Source: an uncultured Lachnospiraceae bacterium
GTDB taxonomy: Bacteria > Bacillota > Clostridia > Lachnospirales > Lachnospiraceae
Direction: 5' to 3'
DNA: 6,001 nucleotides
Assembly: GCA_947176785.1 (NCBI GenBank)
Contig: CAMWSA010000248.1
Span: 1 to 6,001, forward strand
Notes under the pieces: model-generated
Seen by the model: only the letters and a program-made list of their open reading frames with translations
What the model was told of the DNA's origin: nothing
The model's database searches: none
Program-made: the position numbers and the translations under genes
Part shown: piece after piece, positions 5,506 through 6,001 of the stretch
How positions within the stretch are numbered: position 1 is the stretch's first letter
How the letters are laid out: each line of letters opens with the position of its first letter

Positions 5506-6001
5506 TGAACATGGCCGTCCTCTATGGTCAACACCCGGTCTGCCTGCTTGGCAAGCTCCGGATTGTGCGTGATCATGATAATGGTCTGCTTATATTTCTG
5601 GTTTGCCTCCTTAAGAAGCGCCATGATCTCGTCGCTGGCCCTGCTGTCCAGGTTACCGGTGGGTTCATCCGCCAGCAGGATAGCGGGCCGGGTGATCAGC
5701 GCCCTGCCGATGGCCACCCGCTGCTGCTGTCCGCCGGAAAGCTCGTTAGGCAGATGTCCCAGCCGCTTTTCCAGCCCCAGGGTATGAGCCAGTTCCCGCA
5801 CCAGTTCCGGGTCCGGCTGTCTGCCGTCCAATTCGCAAGGCAGGGTTATATTTTCCTCCGCATTCAGAACCGGGATCAGATTGTAAAACTGATAGATCAG
5901 CCCCACCTGCCGCCTGCGAAATATGGCCAGCTTGTCATCATCCATGCCGTAGATGTCCGTGTCCTCTATCAGCACCCTGCCGGAGGTGGGACGGTCCACT
6001 C
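5484..6001 (-). CDS. ABC transporter ATP-binding protein, MacB/LolD-like (5' end missing)
   Basis: The frame is open to the right edge, so the start lies outside the window. The first visible codons read VDRPTSGRV, the usual sequence about 50-60 residues into this family, so the Walker A loop is off the window. Visible motifs, counted from that Val as residue 1, are the Q-loop YQFYNL (Q37), signature LSGGQQQRVAIGRAL (87-101), Walker B ILLADEP with catalytic E112, D-loop NLDS (116-119) and the H-loop ITHN (H145). This is the energy-coupling subunit: it dimerises on the cytoplasmic face, hydrolyses ATP and drives the FtsX-type permease encoded next. The stop codon overlaps the permease start by 4 bp (ATGA), a sign of translational coupling. 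The 171 visible residues plus about 55 missing would match the family's usual 220-240 aa. Any operon promoter or two-component genes would be beyond the right edge. Confidence 0.93.
   Translation of the reverse strand, partial: VDRPTSGRVLIEDTDIYGMDDDKLAIFRRRQVGLIYQFYNLIPVLNAEENITLPCELDGRQPDPELVRELAHTLGLEKRLGHLPNELSGGQQQRVAIGRALITRPAILLADEPTGNLDSRASDEIMALLKEANQKYKQTIIMITHNPELAKQADRVLTIEDGHVQEGRAAR

Overview
The window looks like chromosomal DNA of a Gram-positive, low-to-intermediate GC anaerobe, most likely a clostridial (Lachnospiraceae-type) gut bacterium. This is inferred from strong GGAGG-type ribosome binding sites, sigma-A-like promoters, an XRE-methyltransferase fusion, a Cof-type HAD phosphatase and a large two-FtsX-domain ABC permease. 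No rRNA, tRNA, CRISPR array, transposase or integrase was recognised. Genus-level assignment is not possible from this sequence.

Layout. Positions 1-452 hold no convincing intact gene. They contain a strong minus-strand promoter (about 279-307) preceded by A-tracts, a possible decayed or frameshifted small hydrophobic ORF (about 45-169), a perfect 9-bp inverted repeat (41-65) and a 30-codon open fragment (328-417). Positions 453-1262 (minus) encode an XRE helix-turn-helix domain fused to a class I SAM-dependent methyltransferase. Its promoter (1301-1329) carries a 15-bp dyad in the -35/-10 spacer. The divergent intergenic region 1263-1622 also holds a candidate plus-strand promoter (1453-1481) and no gene. 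Positions 1623-2132 (plus) encode a GNAT acetyltransferase, followed after 46 bp by a HAD-IIB (Cof-type) phosphatase (2179-2973, plus), probably one transcription unit. The phosphatase ends with no gap against the stop codon of a convergent two-gene ABC operon. In that operon, read leftwards, the ATPase (5484 to the right edge, 5' end missing) overlaps by 4 bp an 837-residue FtsX-like permease (2974-5487).

How the parts work together. The ATPase and permease are translationally coupled (ATGA overlap) and should form one MacB/LolCDE-like mechanotransmission or efflux transporter; the substrate is unknown. The HTH-methyltransferase is probably autoregulated and could also influence the divergent GNAT-HAD pair, which is inference only. 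The 1-452 region is the least explained part of the window. Otherwise the content is fairly ordinary accessory and housekeeping-type genes, and I do not see a clearly new multi-gene system.
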